DNA of 7,904 nucleotides from an uncultured Thermomicrobia bacterium (GTDB taxonomy: Bacteria > Chloroflexota > Chloroflexia > Thermomicrobiales > JALYUS01): NCBI GenBank assembly GCA_937968015.1, contig CALBSO010000108.1:1-7904 (forward strand), read 5' to 3'. Both the position numbers and the translations under genes were made by a program. The notes beneath the pieces were generated by a model. That model was not told where the DNA came from. It was given only the letters and a program-made list of their open reading frames with translations, and ran no database searches. This document shows positions 5,767 through 7,904 of the stretch, one piece after another; the first letter of the stretch is position 1; each line of letters starts with the position of its first letter.

Positions 5767-7119
5767 GTGACGAAGATCACGATGATCGGTGCGGGGAGTG
5801 TCGTCTTCGCGAAGAATCTGCTCGGCGATATCCTCTCGCACCCGGAACTGCGCGACAGTCAGATCGCGCTGATGGACATTGATCCCCAGCGATTGCGCGT
5901 CGCGGAAATCGTCGCGCAACGGGTAGCGGAGGCGGTCGGGGCGAAGCCGTGCATCACCGCGACGACCGATCGGCACACCGCGCTCGATGGCGCGAACTAC
6001 GCCGTCAACATGATCCAGGTCGGCGGCTACCGGCCAAGCACGGTGATTGATTTCGAGATACCGAAGCGATACGGCCTTCGGCAGACGATCGCGGATACGC
6101 TCGGCATCGGTGGCATCTTCCGCGCGCTACGGACGATCCCGGTCGTGCTCGACATCTGCCGTGACATGGAAGCGGTCTGCCCGGATGCCCTCTTTCTCAA
6201 CTATGTCAATCCGATGGCGATGGTGACGGGCGCCGTGCAGCGCGCGACGCGGATTCGGACGGTCGGGCTCTGTCATAGCGTGCAGGGGACAGCGGCGCAA
6301 CTGGCGCGCTACCTCGGCGTGCCGCCCGAGGCGATGGAGTATCGCTGCGCCGGGATCAATCACATGGCCTTCTATCTCGAACTGCGCGCCAATGGCGAGG
6401 ATGCGTATCCGATGCTGCGCGAACGGTTTGGCAAGCCAGATGCCTATCCCTCATTGCCAACTCCCGATGACGTGGAGCGACCGGACAGCGCGCAATTGCG
6501 GATGCACGATGCCGTCCGGTTCGAAATCTTCCGGCGGCTCGGCTATTTCGTCACCGAATCGAGCGAGCATTTCGCGGAGTACGTGCCGTACTTCATCAAA
6601 CGCGATCGCCCCGAACTGATCGAGCGATTCCATATCCCGCTCGATGAGTATCTCACGCGCTGCGAGAACCAGAATGCGCGCTGGAAAGCGATGCGCGACG
6701 AACTGACGAACAGCGACCGTCCACTGCCGGTGCGGCAGACAAGCGAGTATTGCGCCCAGATCATCCGCGCGAAGGAGACCAACATCCCTGCCGTCATCTA
6801 CGGCAATGTGCGCAATGACCGCCTGATTACGAATCTGCCGGACGGCTGCACTGTCGAGGTGCCCTGCCTTGTGGACGCGAGCGGTATTCAGCCGACCGTG
6901 ATCGGCGACCTGCCGGTGCATCTCGCCGCGCTGATGCGCACGAATATCAATGTGCAGGAAGTGACGATTGCCGCGGCGCTGGAAGGGAAGCGGGATCACG
7001 TCTATCATGCCGCGATGCTCGACCCGCATCTGGCAGCGGAACTGACGCTTGATGAGATATGGTCGCTTGTAGACGATCTCTTCGCCACACATGGCGCGAT
7101 GATCCCGGAAATGCGCTGA
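5767..7119 (+). CDS. melA: GH4 alpha-galactosidase (MelA)
   Basis: A 450-aa cytoplasmic glycoside hydrolase of family 4, close in length and sequence to E. coli MelA (451 aa). GH4 enzymes use NAD+ and a divalent metal, usually Mn2+, and cleave by oxidation, elimination, addition and reduction instead of the usual acid/base route. Substrates of MelA-type members are melibiose and related alpha-galactosides. The dinucleotide-binding start MIGAGS (6-11) is followed by MDID (36-39). Cys169 and His170 lie in GLCHSVQGT, and His199 in CAGINHMAFYLEL; the Cys and His bind metal in the family. NYVNPMAM (145-152), YFVTESSEHFAEY (260-272) and VIYGNVRND (343-351) are also MelA-like. The start is a GTG at 5767, four bases after TGGAGGC, and the protein then begins directly at the first beta strand. 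An open frame upstream to 5584 overlaps the previous gene and is not used. No sugar transporter or regulator lies beside it. Confidence 0.95.
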   Translation: MTKITMIGAGSVVFAKNLLGDILSHPELRDSQIALMDIDPQRLRVAEIVAQRVAEAVGAKPCITATTDRHTALDGANYAVNMIQVGGYRPSTVIDFEIPKRYGLRQTIADTLGIGGIFRALRTIPVVLDICRDMEAVCPDALFLNYVNPMAMVTGAVQRATRIRTVGLCHSVQGTAAQLARYLGVPPEAMEYRCAGINHMAFYLELRANGEDAYPMLRERFGKPDAYPSLPTPDDVERPDSAQLRMHDAVRFEIFRRLGYFVTESSEHFAEYVPYFIKRDRPELIERFHIPLDEYLTRCENQNARWKAMRDELTNSDRPLPVRQTSEYCAQIIRAKETNIPAVIYGNVRNDRLITNLPDGCTVEVPCLVDASGIQPTVIGDLPVHLAALMRTNINVQEVTIAAALEGKRDHVYHAAMLDPHLAAELTLDEIWSLVDDLFATHGAMIPEMR

Positions 7120-7135
7120 TTCGGAGGCGGGACTG

Positions 7136-7324
7136 TTGAACAGCCCATTGCAAAGCGGCCTGGCCTGTTTCACCCTCCATCCGCACATGATGGGGCGGCC
7201 CGCGCCGAGCCGGGTGCTTGCCCGCATGCTCGAATACCTGATTGACCTCGGCGATGTCTGGATCGCGCGGGCGGATCACGTCGCGTCGTGGTGGCGCGAT
7301 AACGCGGGTGATCTGACGACATAA
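7136..7324 (+). pseudogene. C-terminal remnant of a polysaccharide deacetylase
   Basis: This 62-codon frame opens 16 nt after melA. Its sequence, CFTLHPHMMGRP (11-22), then SRVLARMLEYLIDLGDVWIA (25-44) and HVASWW (48-53), matches the closing part of PuuE-like polysaccharide deacetylases, where T-HP--GRP--R, a helix, then VW-A---E-A--W is the usual pattern. Everything before it, including the metal-binding Asp and His-x3-His motifs of the NodB fold, is missing: the frame is closed by a TGA at 7100-7102 inside melA. A GGAGG at 7123-7127 lies eight bases before a TTG at 7136, so a 62-aa peptide could still be made. A decayed remnant left by a deletion or rearrangement that brought melA next to it is the best reading. 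A genuine small protein is the alternative. Confidence 0.55.
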
Positions 7325-7369
7325 CCACCTGCGCCACACACCTCGTTGGCATTGGCAATTCGCCCTAAC

Positions 7370-7399
7370 TTGACAGAATGTGTATGATAGGCGCATCTT
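7370..7399 (+). promoter_or_regulatory. Likely promoter region of the right-edge gene
   Basis: A perfect TTGACA (7370-7375) and a good TATGAT (7383-7388) are both present, but only seven bases apart, too close to act together. Either TTGACA works with the weak CATCTT (7394-7399, 18-base spacer), or TATGAT works with the poor TTCGCC (7359-7364, 18-base spacer). A promoter in this gap is likely because the deacetylase remnant precedes it, but its exact boxes are not decided. Confidence 0.4.
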
Positions 7400-7438
7400 C
7401 CAGACGGGCATATGCGTGCGCCATGAAGGGGACATATC

Positions 7439-7904
7439 ATGAACCACCCGCCCCGCCGCGCGAATCGCTGGTTTGGCGTTGCAACGTCGTTCATTCTTCT
7501 CGGCCTGATCGTTGCCGCGATCGGGTTGCAATCAGCGCGCGTGCGCGGCCACATCCCATACCTGAGCCGGCCAGCGCCAACCGCGACACCGGCGGGCGTC
7601 GTCCTCTCGCTCGGTCAACAACCAGCGGGTCCCGTTTCGGACGCAGTGGCCGTCCCTGCATCGCCAACGCCCGAGCCATCCGCGACTTCCGCGCCGACGC
7701 CCGCCCCGTCTGCCACCATCACGCCAACCACGGTCGCTCAAGTGGCTGCCGTTTCCACGAGCGCGACGGTCTCGACCGCGACATCTTCCCCAACGATCAC
7801 TCCCGCGACGCCGACCGTTGCACCCACAGCGAAGCCGGAGGCGATTGCGTCCGCTACCTTCCTCGAACCAATGTCGCACTGGTTCCAGGGCTGGAATCAG
7901 TGCG
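7439..7904 (+). CDS. Membrane-anchored protein, probable C39-like peptidase, 3' end missing
   Basis: The first 155 codons of a gene cut by the right edge. The ATG at 7439 has AAGGGG seven bases upstream. Residues 1-10 are basic, then a membrane helix or uncleaved signal anchor runs about 11-30 (WFGVATSFILLGLIVAAIGL), directing the rest outside the cell. Residues about 45-135 are a low-complexity Pro/Thr/Ala/Ser spacer with TPTP-like repeats, probably a stalk. Order returns at FLEPMSHWFQGWNQC (141-155). Trp-Asn-Gln-Cys, with the next codon starting with G, fits the WNxCGP that opens Peptidase_C39_2-type domains, where this Cys is the nucleophile. The domain call rests on these few residues, so it is tentative; the catalytic His and Asp lie outside the window. 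The architecture parallels the sortase at 4019-5095. No visible part shows a sorting signal. Confidence 0.8.
   Translation, partial: MNHPPRRANRWFGVATSFILLGLIVAAIGLQSARVRGHIPYLSRPAPTATPAGVVLSLGQQPAGPVSDAVAVPASPTPEPSATSAPTPAPSATITPTTVAQVAAVSTSATVSTATSSPTITPATPTVAPTAKPEAIASATFLEPMSHWFQGWNQC

Noticed and set aside
7350..7360. ATTGGCAAT and the doubled TTGGCA before the right-edge gene
   Set aside because: Four-base arms around one base and a six-base tandem are too short to claim as an operator or repeat.
7370..7388. TTGACA and TATGAT read as one promoter
   Set aside because: The seven-base spacing is far too short for sigma-70 recognition of both boxes together.

Overview
The window is GC-rich with good Shine-Dalgarno sequences and dense genes on both strands. 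Two proteins share one layout: a membrane anchor, a long Pro/Thr/Ser/Ala-rich spacer (TPTP, ATPTV and similar), then a catalytic cysteine region. With the class D/E-type sortase, this suggests a Chloroflexota bacterium, perhaps Thermomicrobia-like. That placement is inference from style, not from a marker gene. Nothing marks a prophage, plasmid, insertion sequence, CRISPR array, rRNA or tRNA.

Left half, minus strand (1-3812). Reading in the direction of transcription, a MarR-family regulator (3276-3812) is followed by an MFS exporter of the MFS_3/EntS type (1870-3147). This is a typical regulator-plus-efflux-pump pair. Next comes a membrane sensor histidine kinase (373-1710) with all catalytic boxes but no response regulator in the window. 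Last is the first 59 codons of an unrecognised gene (1-179) that has its own strong promoter and a near-perfect Shine-Dalgarno.

Divergent intergenic region (3813-4018). It carries a promoter for marR with an operator-like inverted repeat, and an opposing promoter for the sortase whose -10 overlaps a perfect 14-bp palindrome.

Right half, plus strand (4019-7904). A sortase (4019-5095) is followed by a 153-aa protein of unknown function (5240-5701), then a complete NAD/Mn-type GH4 alpha-galactosidase very close to E. coli MelA (5767-7119, GTG start). Only 16 nt after melA lies a 62-codon piece that matches just the C-terminal end of polysaccharide deacetylases, probably a remnant (7136-7324). 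The window ends inside a secreted or anchored protein that appears to begin a C39-like cysteine peptidase domain (7439-7904).

The genes do not form one pathway. They are small units: efflux with its regulator, an orphan sensor, cell-surface protein processing, and sugar utilisation. The most unusual non-coding signal is a short motif (core CAGTCGGCAG or its complement) found in the intergenic gaps around the 153-aa gene, including a 19-nt inverted pair with one mismatch. Two copies sit directly upstream of ribosome binding sites. I found no convincing undescribed multi-gene system.
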